Shown piece after piece: positions 31,901 through 46,900 of a DNA stretch of 64,000 nt (position 1 is its first letter; the number at the start of each line of letters is the position of its first letter). Below the pieces are notes generated by a model. The model ran no database searches. It worked only from the letters and a program-made list of their open reading frames with translations, and was not told the origin of the DNA. Both the position numbers and the translations under genes were made by a program. Where the stretch lies: assembly GCF_932526225.1 (NCBI RefSeq), contig NC_064046.1, positions 10,131,719-10,195,718 of the forward strand. The letters are read 5' to 3'. This stretch comes from Nematostella vectensis (taxonomy: Eukaryota > Cnidaria > Anthozoa > Actiniaria > Edwardsiidae).

Positions 31901-34900
31901 AATATATAAGAAATACACATATTTTACTATACATTTTAGATACATTTTTATAGTGCAAATAAACTGAAAGCCTTTGAAAGCTTAAAAACTGTGTTTTTGT
32001 TTTGAAGGAAGAGGCAGCAGACCAGTCTGACGTGCGATCTGATGACTTGTTTGAGCCTCTCACTCCAGACCACTCCCCCACAGATCTATTCATGTCTGAT
32101 GAGGCAGACGATGACGATGAACAGGTTGGTTAATCCAAGATCAATTCTCCCTAGTGTGATAGCTTGTTTGGCATTGATGGGATAAAGAGAATTGCAAAGA
32201 TTTGAGGTCATTAACAATCTGAGCTTATTGTTAATTCTCCCTAGTATGTTAACTTGCTTGGCATTGATGGAATAATGCTTATAGTTGATGGAATAAGGAG
32301 AATTGCATAGATATAAGGTCACTTAAGATCTTAGCTCAATGTCAATTCTCCCGAGAGTGATAACTTGCTTATAGTTGATGGAATGGACATGACGGAAGAA
32401 CCTGGAATATTCGCAATTCGAGATAGAGAAAGAAGACACAATTTCTCACAATGGCCATCGGTTCCCTGTATTCCGGACTGATTTTTGAAACACAAATAAC
32501 GTGAGGCCGAAATGCGCATACCCAGATTTTTGCTTTATAAGATATTTTTTCCTTGATCATCTTTGCGCTATGTATGAGCTCAGGGACAAAAAAGCTCAAA
32601 TTTAAATGATACTTTACAAAAAGTCGCATCAATTTATAAAAAGTCGCATTTGATATTTTGTTTGCTATTACTCGCTAAGTACTTAGAGAAATTTTAAGTC
32701 ACGTTAAGTCATGTTTTTCCGTCATGTCGATGGAATGTGGAGAATTGCATGGATAGTATGAGGTCACTAAAGATCTTAGACTCAATGTAAATTCTCCCTA
32801 GTGTGATAACTTGCTTATAGTTTATGAAATAAGGAGAATTGCATAGATATGAGGTCACTAAAGATCTGATTAATACATGACTAGTAAAACCATGAACAGT
32901 GGAAATATGTTGAACAGTGAACAGTTGAAATGTTTGTTTTGACCAATCACATGTGAGATTTGCAAACAGTCAACAAATAACTTATGCCTGTTGATGGTTG
33001 TGGACTATGATATTATGTAAACAAATAATGAAGAGGATTAACTTGGTTGCCCAAGTCTAAAATAGAAATTATGTATTACTAGTGTGGTTGTAAATGATTT
33101 ATTCTTCCTGCTACTGTATGTGTATGTAAATTGACCCAGATTTATCTTGTACAGGATGCTTATGAAGAAATCCTCAGTGATGAGGAGGTGAGTGTGGAAT
33201 TAAATAATAATTAGCAGCATAGCTAAGATGGGCAAAAGTGGTGAAAAAATGTGAACTTTTCTTAGTTTTATTTTTTCTTAGTTTTTTTTCTTTGTTTTTT
33301 ATTTTGCTTTTAACTAGTACTTGGTCTTACCTCCTGTTTATAAACCTTGTGCTATAACACATTATTTAACATTCACACTTTTATGTATATTTAATCCTCC
33401 ACCTCACCCTGTTTTGCACCTGCTCTTGCTACCCTACATTTTCTCTACCCGCCCCAAGTACCATGGTAGAATACCTGCTTCTAACCAACATCCCATGATA
33501 TCTACACATTTTCTCTGCCTGCCCCAAGAACCATGGTAGAACACCTGCTTCTAACCAACATCCCATGATATCTATACATTTTCTCTGCCCTCCCCAAGTA
33601 CCATGGTAGAATACCTGCTTCTAACCAACACCCCATGATATCTATACATTTTCTCTGCCCGTCCCAAGTACCATGGTAGAATACCTGCTTCTAACCAACA
33701 TCCCATGATATCTATACATTTTCTCTGCCCTCCCCAAGTACCATGGTAGAATACCTGCTTCTAACCAACATCCCATGATATCTATACATTTTTTCTGCCC
33801 GTCCCAAGTACCATGGTAGAATACCTGCTTCTAACAAACAGCCCATGACATCTATACACCTATGCGTTCCCTCCCCTAGCAAATACTGGCAACACACCCA
33901 TGCCTTATATATATCTGTTGCCAGTTGAGTAATTGATATTCTTCTAGGCAATGTCAATGTGCTCTACAATGTGCATGAATAGTGCAAATGCTTAAGTCTT
34001 GGATGTGGCTAATGCCCATGATGCTTTGATCTTTTTCTAGGAAATGTCTCTTGATGATGGGACCTTGGACGAAGCTGTAAGCACATGCTTGATTTTTTGT
34101 GTGGAAAGATAGCACCACAATACTGTACATGTTGCCAGACTTGTATGCTGTACATGTTACCAGGCTTGTATGCTGTACATGTTTACCAGGCTTGTATACT
34201 GTACATGTTTACCAGGCTTGTATGCTGTACATGTTTCCAGGCTTGAACTTGACAAAAATTACTGTACAAGCATTTGCCTGTTTGGTCAGGATAGATTTTG
34301 TTATAGCTTTTAACAGTTATCCTCTTGATTCCAAATTATCATTCATTGTTCCAGAGCGTCCAGTTTGCAGACATGGAGCTTTACAGCGAAGATGCTTGGA
34401 TGTCTGTGTCTGTTAGCTTCAACCCGTACCAGTGTGATCTCTCTCAACTCATGGTGAGTGCATTGTTGTTTACAATACCTTCCTATCATGTGCTATACTA
34501 GAACTCTGAATTCAACAATTTATAGGTTTACTGTCTTTTTTACCCATCCATCATCTCTGCTCTTATAAGTTTATGAAGTTTTATGGCATTCTTTTCCTAT
34601 GCTAACCTCCCTACCATGTGCTATACTTTTAGAACTCTGCATTCTACTATTTATAGCTATATATTATATATTATAAGCTTATAGGTGTTATCATGGTCAA
34701 GGTTTGTTGACCCAGGTGGTTGGGGTGGGGGCTACTCAGCTATTTATACCAGGAAAAGCTTTTAACCCCCCCTATTTGAGGATAAAAAATCTCAAACCCT
34801 AGAAAATAATCCATGCTAATGAGGATGTTAAGATAAACAATGGAGACAAATGCAGTGATTTTCATGGGGATTATGATGATAATGTGGATGGTGATGGTAT

Positions 34901-37900
34901 TGGTAGTAATTGTATTAATGATGACTTGTGTTGGTGGTGCTAAAATGATGTGGATGGTACTGATGATGCTGCAACTATAATTATGGTGATAATAGTGCAT
35001 TGTTGATGTTCAGTATGTACTAAAGCATTTTTTATATGATTTTCTTTTTCTACCTTAAAGTCATTTTCTCCCCCGGATGAGACAGAACATGAGGCTGCCC
35101 TTCAGAGGTTCCTAAAAGATGCAGGTATACTATGCCTTGGAATACAATACTGTACTTCAATTAGTAAGCCAAGTCAACTCTCCACAGTTTGGTTTTCATC
35201 TTAATTTTTCATGATAGAGTTATATATAGATGCTGCATTCTCTATGTGTGCTGAATCTTTGTTATCTTATCTTTTTTAAATTAAAAAAGTCCAAGAAAAA
35301 AACCAGGGACCCCATAAACCTAGCCCCATATTCATTTTTTATTAATGAACGTCGCAGATTATGCATGCCTAGGCTCTTTTAGACCATTTAGAAAAAAAAT
35401 GACAGCCATTAATGGATATGATGACAATAATAACATATACCGAACCTTTTGTTATTTTTTTCTTGATTGTCAGATGGTGCTGCAATAATTGACAACATTG
35501 CTGGAAAATGAAGACCAGCAATTTTTTTCGATTTTTCTATTTTCTTTTTTTTTTTAGCTTACCCTTGACCTATCCACCCAGATTTTCTCGGATTTTAGGA
35601 TGTTTTTTTTAAACTTTTGCAATATCCCTTAGTTACATACCACTTTACATTCTCTTGAACTCTTTTTGGGCTACCCACCACTACACATGTAATGGGTGAT
35701 TTTTTTTCCTCACTGACAAATCTAATTTAGAATGGCAAAAGGGGTCTCAGACAATTCTGGTTACAGGATGTAACAGGATGGCTGATATAGTTTGCTGACT
35801 GTTTTTTAAGGACCTTTGTTATTTTTTATCTTACAGCTGCTAAGGAGAAAATGAAGGAAGTGGTATGTTCTGTAACTATATGTGTTTTGATTACCAAATT
35901 CAACCATTTTCTTTCTGAATTTAACAGTGATTTTCCCACATTTTACTTAGTATGTACCTCATGCATGTTTTATCTCCAGGGAGAGAAGTTGATCGAACAA
36001 TTTGAGCTATGCAAAACTTTGGATAAAAATATTAAGTAAGTTCTTTTAGGCAAGGGGCGCATTGATAGAAGCTTCTCCCCAACTTTGAACACTCTAAGAA
36101 AGTCTGTATTATTACATAAATTACTTAAGTTGGACCTTGATTTAAAAGAAATAACACCCCAGACAGACACACACACTTACATCCCAACTAAGTTTACTGT
36201 ATTTAATGAATTTAAGCATTAAAATATAAGTCATAGATAGTTTTTTTGTGGAATTGGTATGTCCTTAGAATTTCTTCAATTTTTAGATATCACCATGAAA
36301 AGGCAAAAGAACACAAACGTTTTTACTCATCTTTCTCCTAGAACCATTATACAATTGGACTGTTTCCCAGCTAAGCTCAATTGCCTTTTTTGATAATAGT
36401 CTATATATCAATAACATTAAAAATATTATGCTTATTCTAATAATAGCCTTAATGAAAAACATTATTCATATGTTGCTTATTTTGCTTATTATTTCCTTAC
36501 CTTTATGTACATTATAAATATTGTATTGTGTTAGTGTTTATGTGCTTTCTAAAGATTTTTACCAACAAAGTAAATTTAGCCAGACTCATAATGTAGAGCA
36601 ATATTTATAAAAAATTTATGTAGCTTTTATGTGGTTACTTGTTTCTGCCAAATTTTTGTATTTAATAAGGCTTTTTCAGAACAGAGTTGAGAATTCGCTT
36701 TTGGTTATACTCTGGTTAACAAACTTAACTATTTGGGTATTTTAATTGATTTATGTAGTTTTCATGGATATAAATGCTTGACTGACAGGTGGGTTGAGGC
36801 ATTTGAGGAGATCCCCCCCTTGATCGTTCCTGGATTGGTATGTATCATTTCTGAACATTTTAAATTTTTTCTACCGTACTTATCATACTTATCTTGTTAT
36901 TTCAGGCTTGTGTTATAAAAACCAAGGAGGACAGCGATGGTGGGTTGTATTTTTTTATATGTTTACTGGCTACTGCCTATAAAACAGAGCCATGGGTGTT
37001 GTCTTGATGAAAGTGTGAGTGATAAACAGCCATGTAGAGATTGCATTATGTGCAAAATAGCTTACATTATGTGTTAAGTTAGAGTGCTTTACACCACAAA
37101 AATGGCAAATAATGCAAGCCGCTGTTGCGGGTTGACCGACTGGTTAGAAGCCAACCCATTGTAGCAGGTTGAGCTTTAACCCGTTATAGCGGGTTGAGCT
37201 TTAACCCGTTATAGTGGGTTGAGCCTTAACCCGTTATAGCGGGTTGAGCCTTAACCTGTTATAGCGGGTTGAGCTTTAACCCGTTATAGCAGGTTGAGCC
37301 TTAACCCGCTATAACGGGTTAAGGCTCAACCCCCTATAACGAGCCTTAACCCGTTATAGCGGGTTGAGCCTTAACCCGTTATAGCGGGTTGAGCCCTAAC
37401 CCGTTATAGCGGGTTGAGAACCATCAAGCTCCTGTAGCAGGTTGACCAACCGGATAGAAGCCAACCTGCTGTAGCATGTTGAGCATCAACCTGTTGCCGT
37501 TTTCTTGTGGATTCAATTGTTAAAGCAAGCAACTGTTCATTTTACACGATTTACATCGAGTGCAGCTAGGAATTTCATCACTGCATGGATGAATTATAAA
37601 AAAATGGCTCCTTCAGGAGCCACCCAAATGATTTAAAAGGTCATCAAAACGCTTTTGTGGTGCAGTCAAAGAGTATGATCAAAATAATTCAATTGGAAAG
37701 CATTTGAATTATTTTGCATTAAGCATTTAAGCATTAAGCTACAAAACGCTTATTTGAACTGGTGAAGGGGAAAAGAGAGGAAAGCTTAGTAGTTGATGCT
37801 CAACCTGCTACAATGGGTTGACTTCTATCTGGTTGGTAAACCCGCTACAGCGGCTTGGGGATCATAGTATACTATAAGAGCTTGAAGGTTCTCAACACAC

Positions 37901-40900
37901 TGTAACAGGTTGTCCCTTACAGCCCCTAATTGGAAATATTGATTTTTATTTCAAACATGGCTAGCAACAGCCTGTCAATCTTTCAGTTAATAAATGTATA
38001 ATACCTTTCTTTCATCGTGAACATTCCTAACCTTCGAAATTATGATATTTAAGATATAATCACTCTATTTATTGAAACCTACATTATCTATTTATTTTCT
38101 GCCTGATGTAGTTGTAATCACCAAGCTGGTTGAATGGAGCATGTACGCACTTGATATGGAGGAGGCCATGAAGCAACCTATAGCTGTAAGTACAAAGTTA
38201 GCCCGTTGTTCTGAATAAAAAAAAATTGCTGTATTTACATCATAAGCCCTGTATACTGAATCAAACATTAGCTGTTCTTTATCAAAAAAGTATGGTGGTG
38301 AAAGGGTTAACACTCAAAGCTTCATATGTTCAATAAATTTCACTTTGAAAAAGTTGGAGCAAAGCAATAACTTTTAACACGACTCAGTTGGGTGGGAACC
38401 TAGGTGGCGCAGTTGGCAGAGCGTCGCTCTGTAGTGCCTGTGCCTCTCACCACTGGGTTCCGGGTTCGATTCCCGGTTCCGACGTGAGTCGAGTTAGTTG
38501 GTCTCGCCTTTGCTCCGAGGGTTTTTCTCTGGGTTCTCCGGTTTTCATCCCTCCACAAAACCAACAATTTCAATCTCTTAATTCTCTCTAATAGCTCTCG
38601 TAATTCAGCTTCCCAGCTGCAAGGAGAGTGATTAGCTACTCCAATTTATTTATTATTCATTTAGGAAAAGAGATCAGCTAACACATATGAAGTCACAAAT
38701 AAGTACCTGTGTTAAGATCATCCAGGTCCATTATCATGCCCTCAACATACAATAAATGGGAGGATCAGTTTATTTAGCTTTTCAATCCATTATTTGCTTC
38801 CAGAAAAAAAAAAGATTTCCATTTTCTAACAGACATTGTATCTTGGCAAATGTTCAGCACAAAGATTCCTGGAGTTCGGGTTCTCTGAGAATACTTCCTG
38901 TGTTTTTTTCTGGGACTGCATTCTTGTTTTCTAACCATTCAATGTTTATTTTATTATAACCTTGGAATTCTTGTTTGATGCAGTCTAGATAGTCTATTTA
39001 TATGGATTTGATTAATCAATTCCTCTTACCATTCAACTATTGCTTTTTCCTAGGTCAACATGCGCCTGCTAAAAGCAGGTTTAAGGACTGTGAATGCCCT
39101 CTGCAGTTGCAGTCCGCAGATAGCTGCTTTACTTATAGTAAGTATGGAACATAGTTGTATTGTTGATGTCTAAAAATTATAGAGAGTCTAACAATACAGC
39201 ACAAATCGTTATTTTTCACACATGGTGTGTGTCAAATTGGCACTGTGGGCTTTTATACTGAGGTGTACATTTCCAACTCTAAAAAGTCGAAAAATGTCTC
39301 TCAATATTTATTGTATGCAATATATTTAGATGATAACAAAGTATCAACAAAGTAATGCATTCTGGAAACGATTATTCGTCCCCTTTAACTTTAACTGTTG
39401 TTGTTGTTTTCTGTTAGTCTCTTAACATTCTTCCTTTCCTATTCCAATTTTTATAGAATGCTGGTGTCCAAGGACGACTACACACCCTGATAACTACCGA
39501 GCATGTGTCCTCTTCACTCAAGCTCTTAACATTCCAAGGTACAGTGACACCCCAAAAGGCGACAAGGTGTTGTAAGTGGTGGCTGGCAACGTGCTAGTAT
39601 CATTTATTTTGAATTTATGTGCATTATAAGGGCACAAATAAACGAGAAGTAATTGAATAATTATTTTAAGATATTGTTTGTCATAAAGGGCTTATTGTTT
39701 GTACGGAGGCGCTAACGTTTGTAAGAAGCACGCAAATGACTTTCACAAAATACTATTGTTTGCACTTGCTGTAATAAAAATGTTAATGAATATTTCGTTC
39801 ACTGTATTGATTGCAAGTTCTTGTATTATTGATATTTTGTTTGTGTTATTGTTATGTATCAACGCGCAAATGAAAATAGATTTTTCATTCCTGGTTGTCG
39901 AATAGTGTAAATGGATGTGAAGAAAATGCAATTGTGTGCACTCAATTATGTAAAGTTCGTTAATGTGTTTCCTTTTAGTTCAAATGATTTTACTTTCGCT
40001 TAAATGACAGTACATCGGCGTAAATGTTTGTAATTTTGGCTAAAATGAATGCGTATTTCTCGGTAATGAAAAGAAAAAGGTGTAGTATGATTATAGATTT
40101 GAATATTATAGACGTTTCGAGGCTCTGGCATCTTCATCAGTGTCTAGAAGCCACGACAGGAGCAAAAGATAGCAAAATTCAAATTGTAAGGTTGTATTTA
40201 GCCTTACTATTTGAACTTTGACATTTTTTTGCTCCTTTCAGTGGCCACCACTACCCTGAAGAGCATCTGCTTAGTAACACCTCATGATGTTGTTCTCTTA
40301 CTTTTTTAGCTTTCGATAGTTGCACTGACAGTAATGTTGGCCTCGAAAACTTCCTTGGTTGGAGCTCAGCAAAGGAAACGGAGGATGATAATGGCACGGA
40401 TGATGGTGCCCAGAAATCTACAAATGGTTACCAGAAACTGGTCGACTTTCTCCTGACTGACCAGGTACCTCATTACAGTTAACCCATGAATGAAATGATT
40501 TTGCGGTCATGTGTCTAATATCCTTATTGTACCAGACAAAAATGGGGAAATTTTTTGTCAGTTAAGTATGGAATCCATTCATTTACAAATGTGGTTGCAC
40601 AGATTTTGAATTTAATTCTTCTTGGAGATTTTTCAGCAAGTTGTTTCATTTAGTTGGCCCCACCCCATGCAAACAATATGAGCCAACAGCAATTGATGAT
40701 GCTCGTGCTGATTGCACAAAAGTCCAGTATATTTGAATGATGTATCCTATATGATGCTCATAGTAAGTTTGCTTTTCTCCATCAGACCGTGCGAGTGATG
40801 GAGGCGGCCTCCATACTGGCCCGTAAGATTCACGTGTACGAGCTTTTGACAGCCTTGCAAAACACCGTGGAAAGGTACAGTATTTCCCGTGTCAGTTATC

Positions 40901-43900
40901 AGTTTAGGAGAAAACGGTTGAAACTCTCTAATAATTGTTAGAACGATGTTTAGTAATGCATGGCTTTTAAAGCTGTGAGTATATACTTAATGTATGAAGT
41001 ACATGCATTACAACTTTGGTGAGCCTAGCGATGCTGCTTGTGTTTCACAACAAAGTGGTATTGTTTGTACTGAACTTGAAAGGGAATAGGCCACAACTTT
41101 TTAATGGTTTAAGGAATTTTGACATCTTGCGACGTACCATCGATCGAGCATCGATCGAGCATTCATTAGTATTGGCTAATGTTGTCATTTTAGGAAGCTA
41201 CTGCGATGTGTTGTGGGTATTTCAAACTTTTAGCCTCTTCAAATCCTGATGGCTTCTGTGATTTCTCCTCGCTAATCCATATAGAATCGTGGCAGCATAT
41301 AAACCCCAGGAATATGACTCAGAAGCGGACCCTGCTCCTGGTGGGGATGGCGGAGTTGAGAAAGACCCTGCCCTGTTATCAGAACAGGATACTGGCATGG
41401 AGTCAGAGGGTGTTCCAAGGCCTGGAGGGATGACTGTGTCAAGTGATGATATTGAAGTGATTGCTGTTACTCTGGACGAGATTTGTAACATCCTTAAGCG
41501 CGCAAATGAACTGATTGTAAGTCTCCTTACTGACACCTCACCAGATATAAGTCAACCTGTTAAAAGGGTCCTAAGACTTTACTTAATCATAATCTTGTTT
41601 CCTCAGGCTCAACCCCCAATAAAGGCCTTCCCTACCACCGCTAAGATAACAGGTCTTGAATCGTCAACCAAAGACCCATATCCAGTACTTTTTCGCCTGT
41701 TTGCAACAAGGTAATGTCAGAGCTTGTTTAACATCGAGGTAATTTAAGGTAAAGAGGATGTCGAGTGGATGTTTTAACCTAAAGTGAAATGTTTTTAAAT
41801 TTGTTTGGTTGTTAAAGCAATGAAAAATAGCGTTGATCAAGAAGGTAGTTTCTGAACTTGTTGATTTAAAAGGTGATGCCATCCCCTTTAATTAAGGGGA
41901 TGTCTGGATGCTTTCTATCGAAAGGGTAATATGTTTGAACGTCTTTTGTTGTCTTAAATCTTAAGCAATTCCGCTGAGATTTACCTTAGGCGTGTGTGTC
42001 TTACCTACCTCTCGTGTGAGGCTCACCTTAGGCGTGTGTGTCTTACCTACCTCTTGTGTGAGGCTTGCCTTAGGCGTGTGTGTCCTAACTACCTCTCGTG
42101 TAAGGCTTACCTTAGGCGTGTGTGTCTTACCTACCCCTCGTGTAAGGCTTACCTTAGCGTATCTTGTAGGCGGCTACTAGAGAGTATTGTTGTCTTAATG
42201 GCATCGCCAGTGGGCTGCCATCCTCTCGTATACTGCTGCATCCGGGATCTAGTCTTCTACCTCCTCCAATCACAACGAGGTACAGTAACACTTCCTCCAA
42301 TCACAACGAAGTACGCGGATCTTAATATCCTGGAAAGTCGTTGAATTTAGAGAAGTCCTTTTCATGGCCTGTATAGTTATGGGATTTAATAAAACCCATT
42401 AAACTCCTTTAGTTATGAAAAATGATGTGAGTTGAATTCAGGTTAGAAATTTATGCTTTAAGGTATTCTTTATAGTAGGGTGTTTTTTTATGAAAAGGTA
42501 ATTAAAGATCCCTGAATTTTGAAAGTCTAAAATCGTTGGAACACTGCAGAAATATTTGTGCGTTCGCGGATGCTCCGTGTTTACAGCAGAAAGACAGTGC
42601 TTTGTGAACTACTATACGCCCTAATACATAGATGTAATAAAGGGCTAATTCTGATTTGTATTTATGAATCTGTGTAGGTCTCCTCTTTCTCTCGTCCCAC
42701 CCCGAGGCCGTGAATGGATTGATCCGTGTTCTCACACAGACAACCGTAAGTACCCTTCACTAAGCTTTTACTACTTCACACCCCCATAATTCAGTTAATT
42801 GAATTTATCTTACACGTGATTCATACGTCGCGCTTATGCCGTGCCAAATTGTATTGTCTATTTGTATTGCCACAAATACATTGGGTTCAACGTTGATTGA
42901 GACTTCGCGCTCATGGGCATGCGAAAAATGTTTGCAACAAGGTAATGTCAGAGCTTGTTTAACATCGAGGTAATTTAAGGTAAAGAGGATGTCGAGTGGA
43001 TGTTTTAACCTAAAGTGAAATGTTTTTAAATTTGTTTGGTTGTTAAAGCAATGAAAAATAACGTTGATCAAGAAGGTAGTGTCTGGACTTGTTGATTAAA
43101 AAGGTGACGCCATCCCCGTTAATTAAGGGGACGTCTGGATGCTTTCTATCGAAAGGGTAATATGTTTGAACGTCTTTTGTTGTCTTAAATCTTAAGCAAT
43201 TCCGCTGAGATTTACCTTAGGCGTGTGTGTCTTACCTACCTCTCGTGTGAGATTTACCTTAGGCGTGTGTGTCTTACCTACCTCTTGTTTGAGGCTCACC
43301 TTAGGCGTGTGTGTCTTACCTACCTCTTGTGTGAGGCTTACCTTAGGCGTGTGTGTCCTAACTACCTCTCGTGTAAGGCTTACCTTAGGCGTGTGTGTCT
43401 TACCTACCTCTCGTGTAAGGCTTACCTTAGGCGTGTGTGTCTTACCTACCTCTCGTGTAAGGCTTACCTTAGGCGTGTGTGTCCTAACTACCTCTCGTGT
43501 AAGGCTTACCTTAGGCGTGTGTGTCTTACCTACCTCTCGTGTAAGGCTTACCTTAGGCGTGTGTGTCTTACCTACCTCTCGTGTAAGGCTTACCTTAGGC
43601 GTGTGTGTCCTAACTACCTCTCGTGTAAGGCTTACAGTACCTTAGTCGTGTGTGTCTCATGGGCATGCGAAAAGTGACGGGATCAGAATGTTGTCTAGGC
43701 AGGAAATAGCAGTGTTTTTTGCTCAAATAGCGAAAGATGTTATTTGAATAAGCCACATGAATTCGAATCTTTGCTCGGAACAACAGATAATTCTAAAAGG
43801 GCTTGTTACGAACTCTAAACAAGCTAGACAAGAGAAATAGAAATAGAACATGAGGCAACTAAAACAGGATTTCGCTAACTCAGAAGGCAGGAGACATTAC

Positions 43901-46900
43901 GGATTAAGGTTAGAAATATTTTATTCGCTGAGTTCAATATTAAACACAAATTGGGGATGCAATTTTGTTTATTTTATTAAGAAATCACTGACAAAGTATT
44001 ATAGTTCCCGTGGTTTAGGTTCTCAATTAGTTCTTTTCTATCCATTTACTCCGATCTTTCAAATCAGAACCTATTCTTCCTTACCAGGCTGATCAAGGTT
44101 TTTTTAAAAAGGATGTTAACTGTATAAAGGGATTGTCGTTCACTTTGTCTTCTCCCTTGCAGGAAGCTGATATCCACCATTCTGAGGCACCGCCTTTGAA
44201 TGTGAGTCTCCGACATTTGTTAAGATACTGTTTTCGCCGACATATTATATTCCTGTTTCATAGCTAGGGTGTTAGACTTGTGGCAGTGTAAAGCACGTTA
44301 TCCTTCACAGTAAATACTGCTTATTACTAGGAACAGACCGTTTATTGAAATACTTGTTAGAAACAATTGTTTTGCTTTGTTTTGTTTTTTGCCACAGGAG
44401 TTTCTGCGTGATGGCAGCACCGCTGACCTATGTACCCCTCAGCACCTCGGGCTCTTGCTCATCTACCATCTACAGGTACACTGAGGTGGCTCAGTTTGAT
44501 GACCATCATCTACTGTCTTGTTATCAACTTCTATCTGTCTGCCTTGTCTCGTAACTTGAAAAGGGGCTTATATCCCCCTGCGCCTGTGTGAACTGGGTTT
44601 GTCACCCTTGTTTTAAAAGTTTTTTATTTCGGTATACCCTTAAAGTACGTTGATCATACGTAACTGACGCCGGGTTTTTTAGGCCATGAAACCCAATGCA
44701 ACTAAAATGTTTTAATTGAAATTAAAATTTCAGAAGTGAACTAAATCCCTTTAAATCACGCTGAAATTCAACCCATCCTTCTTATGTAAGAAAAAATACA
44801 ATGAAATCTAAACTTTTCAAAATGAGTTTAAATCATTCAAAATAAGAACAAACTAACATTTTCTTGCAAGTTTGACCGACGGTGATTTGTGGTAGAAGCG
44901 ACTTAGTGTTCCTAAAAAATATTGGCAAGCTCCTCCAAGATTTTTTTTTTTCATTTGATAAAAATCCCACTTAGGCCCAGCCTAAACTGGTGCTTTAGAG
45001 GCGTAAAGTGATTATTTCGTCATGGCAGGCTAGACCAGCTATCTTGGGTTGTTACCTACGACTGATTCCCTAATAATGTAGACTCTACAAGCATTGGAGG
45101 CTAGACCAGCTATCTTGGGTTGTTACCTACGACTGATTCCCTAATAATGTAGACTACAAGCATTGGAGGCTAACCCAGCTGTCTTGGGTTTTTACCTACG
45201 ACTGATTCCCTAATAATGTAGACTCTACAAGCAGTGGTGGCCAACCCAGCCATCTTGGGTTGTTACCTAAGACTGATTCCCTAATAATGTAGACTTCAAG
45301 CATTGGAGGCTAGACCAGCTATCTTGGGTTATTACCTACGACTGATCACCTTGTATTCCCTAATTTAGACTCTACAAGTATTGGAGGCTAGACCAGCTAT
45401 CTTGGGTTGTTACCTACGACTGATTCCCTAATAATGTAGACTTCAAGCATTGGAGGCTAGACCAGCTATCTTGGGTTGTTACCTAAGACTGATTCCCTAA
45501 TAATGTAGACTACAAGCAGTGGTGGCTAACCCAGCTATCTTGGGCTATTACCTACGACTGATCACCTTCTATTCCCTAATTTAGACTCTACAAGCAGTGG
45601 ATCAGCTACGCAGCTCTCCTCTTCCAAGTAAGTAAAAGTTGAAAATTAATCTCAAAATTTGTAACTGCTCCAATATCTTAATTGTTGCCAAGGCCATATC
45701 GGGGCTGATCAGCCAGCGTCTGGATTTGTAGGGCGTGGCTATGCTTTTTGCTAGAGATGTGTATTTACTCTCAAATTTTATGTTTTCTTGCTTCTGTGTC
45801 CTCTTACAGTTTGTTTGTGTTCACAGGTCACTCTGTGTGCGATATTGACAGTGCTGACACCCTCTCTACTCTACACACGCTGTACTCCATGACTTTTAGT
45901 GCTATAGGTAAGGGTGATCTCTTTTATATCGATGGTGAGTGATTGAGCGAGCAGGCGGGCATGAGAGTGAGTGAGTGAGTAAAGGAGGGGAGGGATGTTC
46001 AAAGGTATTTAAGAACCCTTGAAAAATATAGATAAAAGTGGTTTGCGTGCAGCTGAACGAAGTAGAGGACATCATAGACGTTTAGTGTCTCCTAAAGCAT
46101 AAAGTCTTGAAGGCCACCCTTTGGTTCTGTTCTAGGAAAGGCCGCCGTCGTGTCTGTATTGAGTCTATCCAAGAACCTGGAATCACTCCTGCCCTTCGTA
46201 GAACCCACCGGTCAGTACTCTTCTACGGCAATATCGATAGCACTATGCTTTTTTTTTTGGGGGGGGGGGGGGTTCTATTTGGCTTTCTGATATCTGTTCT
46301 TTGTTGATAGTTGCTTTGGCCTGTCACGAGGTCAACCCAGGGCAATTGCAACAGTAGCAACCCATTCTTTTAGTTTACTTTCTGTTGGTATTTCGCTGGC
46401 TAAACTTCGGAATAGCCGGCCAAATAATTTCGTTTCATTGTATTTAATGCCTTGGTTCTTTTTTTTTTTTTTGTAAAACATTTAGTGGCGGGGTTTTTTA
46501 AAGTTACTCTTCGTGTTTTCCAGGAAACCAAGCGGATGACGCAAAGCTAAAGAAATGTGTCTCCAGCCGTTATGCCTCCGTACTTATCTTCCTGACCGTC
46601 AAGGGTAGGTCTGGTATTATATTGAGATATATTGGTTTCACATCTGTCTCTTGTTTCGGTACCCAGAGCGTCAAGGTCAGCGCCCCCCCCCCCCCCCAAC
46701 CTCCTACCCCTATAATAACAACAACCATGTGTGTAACATGTGCTTAATTATCTATCTAATGATTCATATCATATGGTTATATACGCATTTGAAATACTCT
46801 CACCCTTTAAATTCTCCTCTTAAAAAACGGCCCAGCCTCAATTGAAATTAAGTCGTTCTTATAAAAATAAGAGTGATTGAAGCTTTACGAGTAGAAGTGA

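Noticed and set aside
38392-38485. Functional tRNA gene
   Set aside because: A and B boxes are present but the cloverleaf is imperfect and a SINE body follows.
42678-42745. Joining exon 21 directly to 42678
   Set aside because: It gives an implausible peptide. Including exon 22 (42170-42279) restores phase and the conserved LLQSQRGLLF segment.
43223-43677. Overlapping 140- and 150-aa repetitive ORFs
   Set aside because: They read the 43-bp array in two frames; both start and stop with the array and have no independent support.
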